In this document: positions 34,938 to 43,185 of the stretch, one piece after another
Position numbering within the stretch: the stretch's first letter is position 1
How the letters are laid out: each line of letters starts with the position of its first letter
Assembly: GCA_012727555.1 (NCBI GenBank)
Contig: JAAYGT010000062.1
Span: forward strand, 1 to 43,279
Reading direction: 5' to 3'
Length of the DNA stretch: 43,279 nucleotides
From: Alcaligenaceae bacterium
GTDB lineage: Bacteria > Pseudomonadota > Gammaproteobacteria > Burkholderiales > Burkholderiaceae_B
Notes under the pieces: model-generated
The model's input: the letters and a program-made list of their open reading frames with translations, nothing else
Told to the model about the DNA's origin: nothing
The model's database searches: none
Made by a program: the position numbers and the translations under genes

Positions 34938-35222
34938 ATGCTACGTCCCGCAGCCATACCAACGGTTCAACTCGATAACGAAGTTGTAAAGGTGACTGAA
35001 TGGCGTTTCCCGCCCGGCGGGGAAACCGGCTGGCACCGCCATGAAATGCGCTATGTGGTGGTGCCGCAAACCACAGGCCCGCTGCTGCTCGACACACCGG
35101 AAGGAGAAATCACCAGCCAGTTGACCACCGGCGTAGCCTACTACCGCCCCGTCGGCATAGAACACAATGTGATCAACCCCTCCGACCACGAATTTGTGTT
35201 CGTGGAAATCGAAATCAAGTGA
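34938..35222 (+). CDS. Small cupin-domain protein
   Basis: This is a single-cupin protein of 94 residues. The first cupin motif is PPGGETGWHRHEMRYVVVP (about 25-43) with the His-x-His pair and a downstream acidic residue. The second is RPVGIEHNVINPSDHEF (about 70-86) with the third metal His. A metal-binding beta-barrel is therefore likely, either as a small enzyme or as a ligand-sensing/auxiliary protein. There is no DNA-binding domain. A good AAGGAG ribosome-binding site precedes the start. Position between the transporter ATPase and the deacetylase-fold enzyme suggests it acts on the same pathway, but its reaction cannot be read from the sequence. Confidence 0.85.
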   Translation: MLRPAAIPTVQLDNEVVKVTEWRFPPGGETGWHRHEMRYVVVPQTTGPLLLDTPEGEITSQLTTGVAYYRPVGIEHNVINPSDHEFVFVEIEIK

Positions 35223-35292
35223 ACGACGCCGTGCAGACCCTTGTGGGACGCCTCAAGCCCCGGTTACTGCACCACCACCCAGCAGGACACCC

Positions 35293-36354
35293 ATGAAAGC
35301 CTTTTTCTCTGAAGACCAGCTTCTGCATCAACCGCTGCAGTTCATGCGAGCAGGCCGGATCTGCGCCCCCACCGATGTGCCCGAACGCGCCGGCACGCTG
35401 AAGGGCAGCCTGGCCAAACGCGGAATCGAGTGCGAAACACCCCCGGACTACGGCGATGCCATCATGGCCGTGCACAGTGTGGATTACCTGAATTTTTTCA
35501 AGCACGCCTACGCGCGCTGGCAGGATCTGGCCAAAAGCGGCCTGGAACCCGGCCCCGAAGTTCTGCCGAACCTGTCGCCTTACTACAGCGGTCGCCACGA
35601 CAGGGCGCGGCGTGACCCCTGCCCGTCAACGTCGATCATTGCCCAGGCCGGCTATTACCTGACCGACCTGTCGTGCCCGATCGGGCCTCACACCTGGACC
35701 TCTGCCCTGCGGTCCACCCACAGTGCCATTGCTGCAGCCGACTGGGTCGCACAGTCGCGACGCATGGCCTACGCGCTTTGCCGGCCATCAGGGCACCATG
35801 CCCATTTTGATCGCGCCGGCGGATTCTGCTACCTGAACAGCAGTGCCATGGCAGCACAACGGCTACGCGAAACGTTTGCCAATGTCGCCGTTCTCGATGT
35901 CGACGCCCATCACGGCGATGGCACGCAGAACATTTTTTACCACCGCGCCGATGTCATGACGCTGTCTGTTCATGCCGACCCCACCAACTACTACCCGTTT
36001 TACACAGGCTACTCCCACGAACGCGGCTACGGCAGCGGTCACGGCTATAACGTCAATATCCCGCTGCCTCATGGCGCAACGAACGATGTGTTCATGAATG
36101 CCGTTGACAATGCACTGACCACCTTGCGCGACTTCCGCCCACAAGCCCTGGTACTGGCGCTGGGATTCGACACCTACAAAGACGACCCGATCAGCGTTTT
36201 GAAACTGGATCATTCAGCCTATCGACAACTGGGCGAACGTATTGGCGCCCTGAGCCTGCCCACCGTTGTCGTCCAGGAAGGCGGGTATCTGGTCAGTGCG
36301 ATCGGCGATGCCCTGGATGCCTTCCTGGCCGGACTCGAAACCGCAAAAGCCTGA
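35293..36354 (+). CDS. Histone-deacetylase-fold amidohydrolase (acetylpolyamine amidohydrolase-like)
   Basis: This zinc amidohydrolase of the HDAC superfamily has 353 residues and resembles bacterial acetylpolyamine deacetylases. The active site is complete. The His pair is in RPSGHHAHFDRAGGFCYLN (His168, His169), the zinc ligands are Asp204 and His206 in DVDAHHGDGTQ and Asp293 in GFDTYKDDP, and the transition-state Tyr is Tyr332 in EGGYL. The start MKAFFSEDQLLH at 35293 is the family start, and the longer frame is chance. Around residues 115-121 it reads SIIAQAGYY, where I recall Mycoplana acetylpolyamine amidohydrolase having an acidic residue that contacts the substrate amine. The substrate may therefore differ. 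It lies within the catabolic run. Confidence 0.9.
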   Translation: MKAFFSEDQLLHQPLQFMRAGRICAPTDVPERAGTLKGSLAKRGIECETPPDYGDAIMAVHSVDYLNFFKHAYARWQDLAKSGLEPGPEVLPNLSPYYSGRHDRARRDPCPSTSIIAQAGYYLTDLSCPIGPHTWTSALRSTHSAIAAADWVAQSRRMAYALCRPSGHHAHFDRAGGFCYLNSSAMAAQRLRETFANVAVLDVDAHHGDGTQNIFYHRADVMTLSVHADPTNYYPFYTGYSHERGYGSGHGYNVNIPLPHGATNDVFMNAVDNALTTLRDFRPQALVLALGFDTYKDDPISVLKLDHSAYRQLGERIGALSLPTVVVQEGGYLVSAIGDALDAFLAGLETAKA

Positions 36355-36371
36355 ACAACAAGGAAATGATC

Positions 36372-37631
36372 ATGACACCGACACACACACTTGAAATCAA
36401 TGGCACTCGCCTGTGGCAATCCCTGATGGATCTGGCCCGAATCGGCGCCACCGACAAAGGCGGCAACTGCCGTCTGGCCCTGACGGAACTGGATGGCCAG
36501 GGACGGGATCTGGTGGTGGGCTGGATGAAAGAGGCCGGCCTGGAAATCACGATCGATCAGGTCGGCAACATTTTCGGAAGGCGCCCCGGCAAAAACCCGG
36601 GACTGCCGCCCGTAGCCACCGGCAGTCACATTGACACCCAACCCACGGGCGGCAAATTCGATGGCTGCTTCGGGGTGATGGCCGGCCTGGAGGTGATGCG
36701 TACCCTGCAGGACCACGGCATTGAAACCGAGGCGCCCCTGGAACTGATCATCTGGACGAATGAAGAAGGCACCCGCTTTGTACCCGTCATGATGGGATCC
36801 GGCGTGTTCTGCAAGATTTTCCCGCTTGAAACAGCCTTGTCGGCTGTTGATGTCAATGGCAAATCTGTACGCAATGAACTGGCCAACATTGGCTACAACG
36901 GCCAGGCCCCCGTACCGGACCACGAACTGGGCAGCTACTTCGAGGCCCATATCGAACAAGGCCCCATCCTTGAAGCCGCCGACAACGTCATTGGCGTGGT
37001 CTCGGGCTCGCTGGGTTTGCGCTGGTACGACGTTACGGTCACGGGCATGGAAGCCCATGCCGGCCCCACCCCCATGCCCATGCGCCGCGATGCCCTGTAT
37101 GCCGCCACCCATCTGATGCAAGAGGTGATCCGGATTGCGCTTGACTACGCCCCCGAGGGGCGTGGCACCGTTGGCGTGGCCAATGTTTACCCGTCTTCCC
37201 GCAACGTCATTCCCGGCAAAGTCACGTTTTCCGTTGATCTGCGCCACGAACGTGCCGACAAACTGGCGGAAATGGACGCACGCCTGCGTGCAGCCTGCAC
37301 CGCCCTGGCCAATGGCACGACCACCGGCTACACCGTTGATGTACAGCTGCAGGACATACAACATTTTCCACCGACACCGTTTACCCCCGAACTGGTCAAT
37401 GCTGTACGTGAACAGGCCGAAGCCCGCGGCTACAGCCATCAATCCATTGTGACCGGTGCCGGCCACGATGCCGTGTACGTGGCCAGGGTAGCACCAACCG
37501 CCATGATCTTTGTACCCTGCAAAGATGGCATCAGCCACAACGAAATCGAGGATGCCAAACCTGAACATCTGGAAGCCGGGGCCAATGTGTTACTGGGCGC
37601 CCTGCTTGAACGCGCCGGGCGTGTTGCCTGA
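36372..37631 (+). CDS. Zn-dependent M20 hydrolase of the N-carbamoyl-L-amino-acid hydrolase / allantoate amidohydrolase type
   Basis: This metal-dependent amidase has 419 residues. The HyuC/AmaB/AllC family motifs are all present: TDKGGNCRLALTELDGQGRD (about 28-47), TGSHIDTQPTGGKFDGCFGV (metal His and bridging Asp), WTNEEGTRFVP (catalytic Glu pair), YFEAHIEQGPILE, GMEAHAGPTPMPMRRDAL, and ATAMIFVPCKDGISHNEIE-like final motif carrying the last metal His. Members hydrolyse N-carbamoyl amino acids, ureido acids, beta-ureidopropionate or related amides. The substrate here is not known. The ATG at 36372 sits about 7 bases after AAGGA and is preferred over the ATG at 36366, which is too close to it. 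It is 17 bases downstream of the deacetylase-fold gene. Confidence 0.9.
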   Translation: MTPTHTLEINGTRLWQSLMDLARIGATDKGGNCRLALTELDGQGRDLVVGWMKEAGLEITIDQVGNIFGRRPGKNPGLPPVATGSHIDTQPTGGKFDGCFGVMAGLEVMRTLQDHGIETEAPLELIIWTNEEGTRFVPVMMGSGVFCKIFPLETALSAVDVNGKSVRNELANIGYNGQAPVPDHELGSYFEAHIEQGPILEAADNVIGVVSGSLGLRWYDVTVTGMEAHAGPTPMPMRRDALYAATHLMQEVIRIALDYAPEGRGTVGVANVYPSSRNVIPGKVTFSVDLRHERADKLAEMDARLRAACTALANGTTTGYTVDVQLQDIQHFPPTPFTPELVNAVREQAEARGYSHQSIVTGAGHDAVYVARVAPTAMIFVPCKDGISHNEIEDAKPEHLEAGANVLLGALLERAGRVA

Positions 37632-37639
37632 ACCACCCG

Positions 37640-38548
37640 ATGAACACGCCGACGTCATCTGCCGAAGCAATGCACCACAAGCCGGGGCTGTCCCCCCATG
37701 CCACCGGCATCCTGCTGTTTTTCTGCGGGCTGATTGCTTTCGGTGTGTTCGATGCGGCCAGCAAATACCTGCTGGCCAGCTTCCCGGCCCCGTTCCTGAA
37801 TGTAATGAGGTACAGCACGGTAACCGTGGTGGGGTTGATCATGCTGGCGCGTCACGGTGTGCCGCATTGGCCTTCAGTGCCCTGTAAACGCCTGCTGTTG
37901 CTGCGAGGGCTGGCGTTGGGATCAGTCGGCACATGTTTCATGACAGCACTGACCTGGATGCCCCTGGCCGAAGCAACGGCCATTTATTTCACATCCCCCC
38001 TGCTGGTTGTTGCGCTGTCGCCCTGGATGCTGAAAGAGCCCGTCCAGGCCTCGAAATGGGCAGCCGTGATCACCGGTTTTCTTGGCATGCTGCTGGTCGT
38101 ACGCCCAGGCAATGATCTACCCTTGCTGGGCACTGTGCTCATGGTGGTGGCCGCCATCAGCTTCGCCCTGTTCCAGCTGCTGACCCGGCAACTGGCCAAC
38201 CGGGTCGATGGCGCCATTCAGTACAGCACCACCGCCGTCATTTGCCTGATCATCACCGGTTTACCCGCCCCGTTTTTCCTGCCTGATCCCTGGCCCACAG
38301 CGGGCGAATTTGCCTTCATCGTTGCAGTCGGCATGTGCAATGCAGCCGGCCAGTTACTGCTGCTGGCTGCATTGAAACGGGTGGCGGCCTCCACCCTGGC
38401 ACCGTTCAACTATTTTCAGTTGCTCATGGCGGTGGTGTTCAGCGCCTACCTGTTCAATCAGCCCCCGGACGCACTGGCCCTGGGTGGTATTGCACTGATC
38501 ACCGCCGCCGGCATTTTCCTGGCCACACGACGCACACGCAAAGCCTGA
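37640..38548 (+). CDS. DMT superfamily (EamA) transporter
   Basis: This inner-membrane protein of 302 residues has ten predicted helices in two EamA repeats. The first runs from about residue 20 to 140 (ILLFFCGLIAFGVFDAASKY, GSVGTCFMTALTWMPLAEAT, IYFTSPLLVVALSPWML). The second runs from about 155 to 295 (LLGTVLMVVAAISFALFQLL, LLLLAALKRVAASTLAPFNY, FNQPPDALALGGIALITAAG). EamA proteins usually export amino acids or metabolites, so here it may expel a pathway product or an unusable fragment, or take one up. The direction is inferred. It starts 8 bases after the M20 hydrolase gene and is likely co-transcribed with it. Confidence 0.88.
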   Translation: MNTPTSSAEAMHHKPGLSPHATGILLFFCGLIAFGVFDAASKYLLASFPAPFLNVMRYSTVTVVGLIMLARHGVPHWPSVPCKRLLLLRGLALGSVGTCFMTALTWMPLAEATAIYFTSPLLVVALSPWMLKEPVQASKWAAVITGFLGMLLVVRPGNDLPLLGTVLMVVAAISFALFQLLTRQLANRVDGAIQYSTTAVICLIITGLPAPFFLPDPWPTAGEFAFIVAVGMCNAAGQLLLLAALKRVAASTLAPFNYFQLLMAVVFSAYLFNQPPDALALGGIALITAAGIFLATRRTRKA

Positions 38549-38628
38549 TTCCACCGACGCGGCAGCGCACGCAACCGCGCCGGTCGCCCACCCTGTTCTT
38601 GATCTGATTTTTTAACGGAGTGCCCCAC

Positions 38629-40125
38629 ATGACGCCCCCCATGACACTGAGCGACTGGGAAAACCTGGCCCGCAACCTGCGCCTGCCCAACCGCCCCCTG
38701 ATCGACGGCAAATCTGTTGAAGGCCGCGCCCCTGCCCTGGCTGCGCTCAACCCGGCCACCGGCCAGACCCTGACGCACATCAGTGCCTGCGCCGAAGAAG
38801 ACATTGACCGGGCGGTTGCCGCCGCACGACGCACGTTTGAGTCGGGCGTCTGGCGCGACATGGCGCGCGCCGAGCGCAAGAAACGCCTGCTCAAACTGGC
38901 CGAACTGATCAACACTCATCAGAATGAACTGGCGCTGCTGGAAACACTGGACATGGGCAAGCCCATCGGTGACACACTGGCGTACGACATTCCGGAAGCC
39001 GCGCGCACGTATGCCTGGTATGCCGAAACCATCGACAAACAATACGATGAAATTGCCCCCACCGACAGCCATTCACTGGCCACCATCACCCGCGAACCGC
39101 TGGGTGTCGTCGCCGCCGTGGTGCCCTGGAACTACCCGCTCTTGATGGCCACCTGGAAGGTTGCCCCCGCGCTGGCCATGGGTAACAGCGTGGTGCTCAA
39201 GCCGGCCGAACAATCGTGCCTGACAGCCTTGCGGCTGGGCGAACTGGCCCTGGAGGCCGACATTCCTGCGGGCGTGCTGAACATTGTTCCCGGCACGGGT
39301 CCGGTTGCAGGCCAGGCACTGGGCTTGCACAACGATGTCGACTGCCTGGCATTCACAGGCTCAACCCAAACCGGCAAACGTTTCATGCAGTATTCGGGCC
39401 AGTCCAACCTGAAACAGGTCTGGCTCGAATGCGGCGGAAAATCACCCCACATTATTTTTGATGACTGCCCCGATCTTGACCGGGCCGCGCTGGCGGCGGC
39501 CATCGGCATTTTCAACAACCAGGGCGAAGTCTGCATTGCAGGTTCACGGCTTTATGTGCAGGCGGGCGTCTACGATGCCTTCATGCAGAAACTGGATGCA
39601 CTGGCACAGACCATGCAGCCAGGCAACCCGCTGGATCCAAAAACCATGATGGGCGCCATTGTGGACGAGCGCCAACTGGACAAAGTGCTGGGCTACATTC
39701 GGCAAGGTCAGGAACAGGGGGCTCACCTGCGTCTGGGGGGCGAACGGGTACGCACGGAAACCGGCGGCTACTACATTCAACCCACCATCTTCGAGTGCCC
39801 GACCCAGAACCTGGGCATTGTCCGGGAAGAAATTTTCGGCCCCGTGCTGGCAGCCACACGCTTCGAAACCGAGGAACAGGCCCTGGGCATGGCCAACGAC
39901 TCCACGTACGGGCTAGGTTCCGGTTTGTGGACTGCCGACTTGTCGCGCGCACACCGCGTATCACGCAAACTGCGGGCGGGCCTGGTGTGGGTCAATTGCT
40001 ACTTTGACGGCGATGTCACCGTACCTTTCGGTGGTGTGAAACAGTTGGGGTTCGGGCGCGATAAATCGCTGCATGCGCTTGATAAATACAGCGCGCTCAA
40101 GACCACCTGGATCAAGCTGGCCTGA
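38629..40125 (+). CDS. puuC: Aldehyde dehydrogenase, PuuC-like (gamma-glutamyl-gamma-aminobutyraldehyde dehydrogenase type)
   Basis: This NAD(P)-dependent aldehyde dehydrogenase of 498 residues resembles E. coli PuuC along its whole length. Motifs: VVPWNYPLLMATWKVAPALA (164-183), FTGSTQTGK (242-250), catalytic Glu267 in LECGGKSP and nucleophile Cys302 in NQGEVCIAGSR, with the ending FGRDKSLHALDKYSALKTTW. PuuC-type enzymes oxidise omega-amino or gamma-glutamylamino aldehydes made during putrescine and related diamine breakdown. The ATG at 38629 is preceded by ACGGAG with an 8-base spacer. A GTG at 38620 lies within that site and is rejected. It pairs functionally with the aminotransferase at 41158, which would supply the aldehyde. 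Confidence 0.85.
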   Translation: MTPPMTLSDWENLARNLRLPNRPLIDGKSVEGRAPALAALNPATGQTLTHISACAEEDIDRAVAAARRTFESGVWRDMARAERKKRLLKLAELINTHQNELALLETLDMGKPIGDTLAYDIPEAARTYAWYAETIDKQYDEIAPTDSHSLATITREPLGVVAAVVPWNYPLLMATWKVAPALAMGNSVVLKPAEQSCLTALRLGELALEADIPAGVLNIVPGTGPVAGQALGLHNDVDCLAFTGSTQTGKRFMQYSGQSNLKQVWLECGGKSPHIIFDDCPDLDRAALAAAIGIFNNQGEVCIAGSRLYVQAGVYDAFMQKLDALAQTMQPGNPLDPKTMMGAIVDERQLDKVLGYIRQGQEQGAHLRLGGERVRTETGGYYIQPTIFECPTQNLGIVREEIFGPVLAATRFETEEQALGMANDSTYGLGSGLWTADLSRAHRVSRKLRAGLVWVNCYFDGDVTVPFGGVKQLGFGRDKSLHALDKYSALKTTWIKLA

Positions 40126-40141
40126 GCAGCAAGCCGTGCAA

Positions 40142-41074
40142 TCAGTAACCTCGTTCACGTGCCACAATACCGGTCAGGGCTTCACCCGCCCGGTAACGCC
40201 GGATTTTTTCCGCGACCTGCGCAACGGTTTCCTCGCGCAGGCTGGCGGCTGCCACATGCGGGGTGATGGTAATACGCGGGTCAGCCCAGAACGGGTGCCC
40301 GGTGGGCAAGGGCTCCTGGCTGAAAACATCCAGTGTCGCGCCCGACAACACGCCGCTGTCGAGCAGCGGAATAAGGTCGTCTTCTACCAGATGCCCGCCC
40401 CGTCCCACATTCACCAGATACGCTCCAGGCAGCAACTGCCCCAAGGTTTCACGATTCAAAAGCCCCCGGGTTTCGGGCGTAAGCGGCAATGTGTTGATCA
40501 GTACGCGCGTACGTGCCAGAAAAGCAGGCAGCGTATCGGAGCCGGCGAACGATTGCACATCGGGAAGTGCCTTGCCACTGCGCGACCAACCGGCCACCGG
40601 GTATTCCAGCGCGGCCAGCATCTGCGCCACCCGGGCACCCATAACCCCCATACCCAGCACACCCACCGGCCAGTTGCGCCGCCGGATATCCTGCTGTGGT
40701 TCCCAGCGGCGCTCACCTTGCAGTTGCTGGTAGCGATCAAAACTGCGCGATGCGCGCACCAGTGCGTACACCGCGTATTCGGCCATTTGCACCGCCATAC
40801 CGGCATCTTCAAGGCGTATTACGGGCACGTTGTCACGCAGGCCAGGCAATTTCAGCAGGGCATCAACCCCGGCGCCAAGATTGAACACCGCCTGGATGCC
40901 GGGTTCGCGCAGAAAAAGATCATGCGGGGGGCTCCAGGTAATGGCCAGATCAGCGCCTACAGTACCCGAATTATCAGACCAGTTTACGATCTCGGCACCG
41001 GGAATGGCTTCTTCCAGCAAGCGGATCCAGCTGTCGGGATCAGAGGTGGTCGATGATGCAAAGATGATTTTCAT
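40142..41074 (-). CDS. ghrA: Glyoxylate/hydroxypyruvate reductase A-type D-2-hydroxyacid dehydrogenase
   Basis: This NADPH-type 2-hydroxyacid dehydrogenase of 310 residues (E. coli GhrA is 312) reduces glyoxylate or hydroxypyruvate. The Rossmann motif is VGVLGMGVMGARVAQML (about 137-153). Catalytic residues are the Arg in NVGRGGHLVEDDL, the Glu in FSQEPLPTGHPFW and the His in ITPHVAAAS. The start at 41074 has AAAAGGGGC about 7 bases upstream. An 11-codon longer frame is chance. It faces the aldehyde dehydrogenase gene end to end (16 bases apart) and is divergent from the aminotransferase gene, sharing an 83-base promoter region. A keto-acid product from the same pathway could be its substrate, which is inferred. 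Confidence 0.88.
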   Translation of the reverse strand: MKIIFASSTTSDPDSWIRLLEEAIPGAEIVNWSDNSGTVGADLAITWSPPHDLFLREPGIQAVFNLGAGVDALLKLPGLRDNVPVIRLEDAGMAVQMAEYAVYALVRASRSFDRYQQLQGERRWEPQQDIRRRNWPVGVLGMGVMGARVAQMLAALEYPVAGWSRSGKALPDVQSFAGSDTLPAFLARTRVLINTLPLTPETRGLLNRETLGQLLPGAYLVNVGRGGHLVEDDLIPLLDSGVLSGATLDVFSQEPLPTGHPFWADPRITITPHVAAASLREETVAQVAEKIRRYRAGEALTGIVARERGY

Positions 41075-41096
41075 ACAAGCCCCTTTTAATTTAATT

Positions 41097-41106
41097 TGAT
41101 ATATCA
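41097..41106. promoter_or_regulatory. Candidate GntR operator: TGATATATCA palindrome
   Basis: A perfect 10-bp palindrome, TGATATATCA, lies in the 83-base gap between the divergent ghrA-like and aminotransferase genes. It continues into CATATACCAAG, so the AT-rich dyad is broader than ten bases. A second perfect palindrome, GTTATAAC, lies at 41123-41130 and overlaps a possible -10 element. GntR/FCD regulators bind short AT-rich dyads of this size, and one is encoded at 42500-43162. The link is inferred. Confidence 0.5.
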
Positions 41107-41157
41107 TATACCAAGCTTCCCCGTTATAACCGGATACGCCGCCAACCAGGAGTCACC

Positions 41158-42525
41158 ATGACCACATTAACGCCGGCCCAAAGCCGCGATGTCCATCACG
41201 TTCTTCACCCCTATACCAATGCGGTCAAACATGCCAGCATCGGGCCACGCATCATCGATCGCGGCGAGGGCATTTATGTTTTCGATGACCAGGGTAACAA
41301 GTACCTGGAAGCCATGGCCGGGCTCTGGAGCGTGGCGGTAGGCTTTGGTGAGCCCCGACTGGTTGATGCTGCAACCCGGCAACTGCAGAAACTGCCCTAT
41401 TACCACACCTTCACACACAAATCGCATACCCCCTCGATCGAACTGGCACAGAAACTGGTGGAACTGACCCAGGGGCGCATGTCCACTGCGTTCTTCACCA
41501 ATTCCGGTTCCGAAGCGAACGACACCGTGGTGAAAATGGTGTGGTACTACAACAATGCCCTGGGGCGCACCCAGAAGAAAAAAATCATTTCGCGCATCAA
41601 GGGTTACCATGGCGTAACTGTTGCAGCCGCCAGCATGACAGGCCTGGCAGGCAACCACCGCGACTTCGACCTGCCTTTGCCACAAATGAAGCACACGCGG
41701 TGCCCGCATCATTACCGTGAAGCGTTGCCCGGTGAATCCGAAGAAGATTTCGCCAGCCGCCTGGCACGCGAACTTGAAGAGCAGATTTTGCAGGAAGGCC
41801 CCGAAACCGTGGCGGCGTTCATTGGCGAACCTGTCATGGGTGCAGGCGGCGTCATCGTGCCACCGGCTACCTATTGGGAAAAAATCCAGCCCGTTTGCAG
41901 AAAATACGACCTGCTGATCATTGCCGACGAAGTGATTACGGGCTTTGGTCGCCTGGGTACCATGTTTGGCTCGGAAAAATTTGGCATCCAGCCCGACATC
42001 ATGGTGTTGTCCAAACAGATCACTTCATCGTACCAACCGCTGGCTGCTGTCATGATCGCCCCGGCCGTTGCCGATGTCATCAAGCAGAACAGTGGCAAAG
42101 TGGGTACATTCGGGCACGGTTACACCGCCAGCGGCCATCCGGTTGCCACGGCAGTCGCACTGGAAAACCTGAAAATCATTGAAGAGCGCCAACTGGTTCA
42201 AAATGCCGCCGAAACAGGCGCCTACATGCAAAAAGCGCTGCGTGAACTGGCCGGCCACCCACTGGTGGGTGAAGTGCGTGGCGTGGGCCTGATCGGCGCG
42301 GTTGAACTTGTGGCCGACAAAAACAGCAAAAAGCCCTTTGACCCGCCGGGTTCTGTGGGTATGGCCGTGTACGAAAAAGCGCACGATAACGGCTTGATCA
42401 TTCGCGCCATTCAGGACACTATTGCGTTCTGTCCGCCCCTGATCATTTCACCGGAGCAGGTTAAAGACATGATTGATCGCTTCCAGAAAACCCTCGACAA
42501 TGTCCACACAAACCTCGCCGTTTGA
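41158..42525 (+). CDS. Class III omega-aminotransferase (SpuC-like diamine/omega-amino acid:pyruvate aminotransferase)
   Basis: This is a PLP-dependent fold-type-I class III aminotransferase of 455 residues. Landmarks: YLEAMAGLWSVAVGFGEPRL (49-68), FTNSGSEANDTVVKM (113-127), KGYHGVTVAAASMTG (148-162), cofactor Asp257 in IIADEVITGFGRLG, and the Schiff-base Lys286 in VLSKQITSSYQPLAAV. The pattern is that of polyamine:pyruvate and beta-alanine:pyruvate enzymes (SpuC/OapT type), which convert a terminal amine to an aldehyde. AGGAG precedes the ATG at 41158. The 3' end overlaps the GntR gene by 26 bases, which ties the two genes together. The PuuC-like dehydrogenase nearby would oxidise the aldehyde. 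Confidence 0.9.
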   Translation: MTTLTPAQSRDVHHVLHPYTNAVKHASIGPRIIDRGEGIYVFDDQGNKYLEAMAGLWSVAVGFGEPRLVDAATRQLQKLPYYHTFTHKSHTPSIELAQKLVELTQGRMSTAFFTNSGSEANDTVVKMVWYYNNALGRTQKKKIISRIKGYHGVTVAAASMTGLAGNHRDFDLPLPQMKHTRCPHHYREALPGESEEDFASRLARELEEQILQEGPETVAAFIGEPVMGAGGVIVPPATYWEKIQPVCRKYDLLIIADEVITGFGRLGTMFGSEKFGIQPDIMVLSKQITSSYQPLAAVMIAPAVADVIKQNSGKVGTFGHGYTASGHPVATAVALENLKIIEERQLVQNAAETGAYMQKALRELAGHPLVGEVRGVGLIGAVELVADKNSKKPFDPPGSVGMAVYEKAHDNGLIIRAIQDTIAFCPPLIISPEQVKDMIDRFQKTLDNVHTNLAV

Positions 42526-43162
42526 TAGTCTGGAATCACCTGCCCTGCTTCAGGAGCAGGTGTACCAGCAAATTCGCCACCTGCTGATCACGGGCCAGTT
42601 GGCACCTGGCCAGAAGCTGGTGATCCGCACGCTTGCCGAGCAAATGGGCACCAGCCCCATGCCGGTGCGCGATGCCCTGCAGCGGCTGGCTGCGCAGGGT
42701 GTGCTGTCGGGCAAGCGTACCCTGTGCGTGCCGGAACTGTCCGGGCAAGACGTCAACGACATTCTGTCCATTCGCCTGCAGCTTGAAATTCTGGCGGTCG
42801 AACACGTTATAGAACGTGCAACGGATTCAGAAATTGCCAGCCTGGAAGATGAATACCAGGCGCTTGAAGCGGCGGTTGCCCGCAACAATGCCCATGCATT
42901 CCTGCAAGCCAATGCACACTTTCATTTGAAGATCGCCCTGCTGGCCCATTCACAAATGCTGGTCAGCACGGTGGAACCGCTGTGGTTGCGTATGGGCCCA
43001 ACCATTAAATTGCTACCCCATGAGCGTGCACATTTGCCTGCCGTTCTACCTGTACACCGGCGTATTCTCGATGCCTTGGTAGCGCGAGACGTTACTGCAG
43101 CACGACAGGCGATTCGCGATGACTTGCTGAATACAAACATGGATCAGCCCTTGCGTACGTGA
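42500..43162 (+). CDS. GntR family transcriptional regulator, FCD (FadR-type) subgroup
   Basis: This 220-residue regulator has a winged helix at about 15-80 (QEQVYQQIRHLLITGQLAPG, LVIRTLAEQMGTSPMPVRDA, LQRLAAQGVLS). Its C-terminal FCD all-helical ligand domain at about 85-215 contains IRLQLEILAVEHVIERA, ANAHFHLKIALLAHSQ and PVHRRILDALVARDVTAARQ, with the metal-type His residues. FCD regulators usually sense carboxylic acids. The ATG at 42500 (MSTQTSPFDS) lies inside the aminotransferase gene, a 26-base overlap that suggests coupled translation. A longer frame to 42473 is less likely. It probably controls the aminotransferase and ghrA-like genes through the AT-rich dyads at 41,097-41,130. Confidence 0.9.
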   Translation: MSTQTSPFDSLESPALLQEQVYQQIRHLLITGQLAPGQKLVIRTLAEQMGTSPMPVRDALQRLAAQGVLSGKRTLCVPELSGQDVNDILSIRLQLEILAVEHVIERATDSEIASLEDEYQALEAAVARNNAHAFLQANAHFHLKIALLAHSQMLVSTVEPLWLRMGPTIKLLPHERAHLPAVLPVHRRILDALVARDVTAARQAIRDDLLNTNMDQPLRT

Positions 43163-43185
43163 ATTGCAGCGTTCTGGCGCAATGG

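Noticed and set aside
36219..37568. 449-residue minus-strand open frame
   Set aside because: It lies opposite the HDAC-fold and M20 hydrolase genes, both of which have full family motifs. It is a shadow frame of GC-rich DNA.
40073..41056. 327-residue plus-strand open frame
   Set aside because: It is antisense to the GhrA-like gene, which has complete Rossmann and catalytic motifs.
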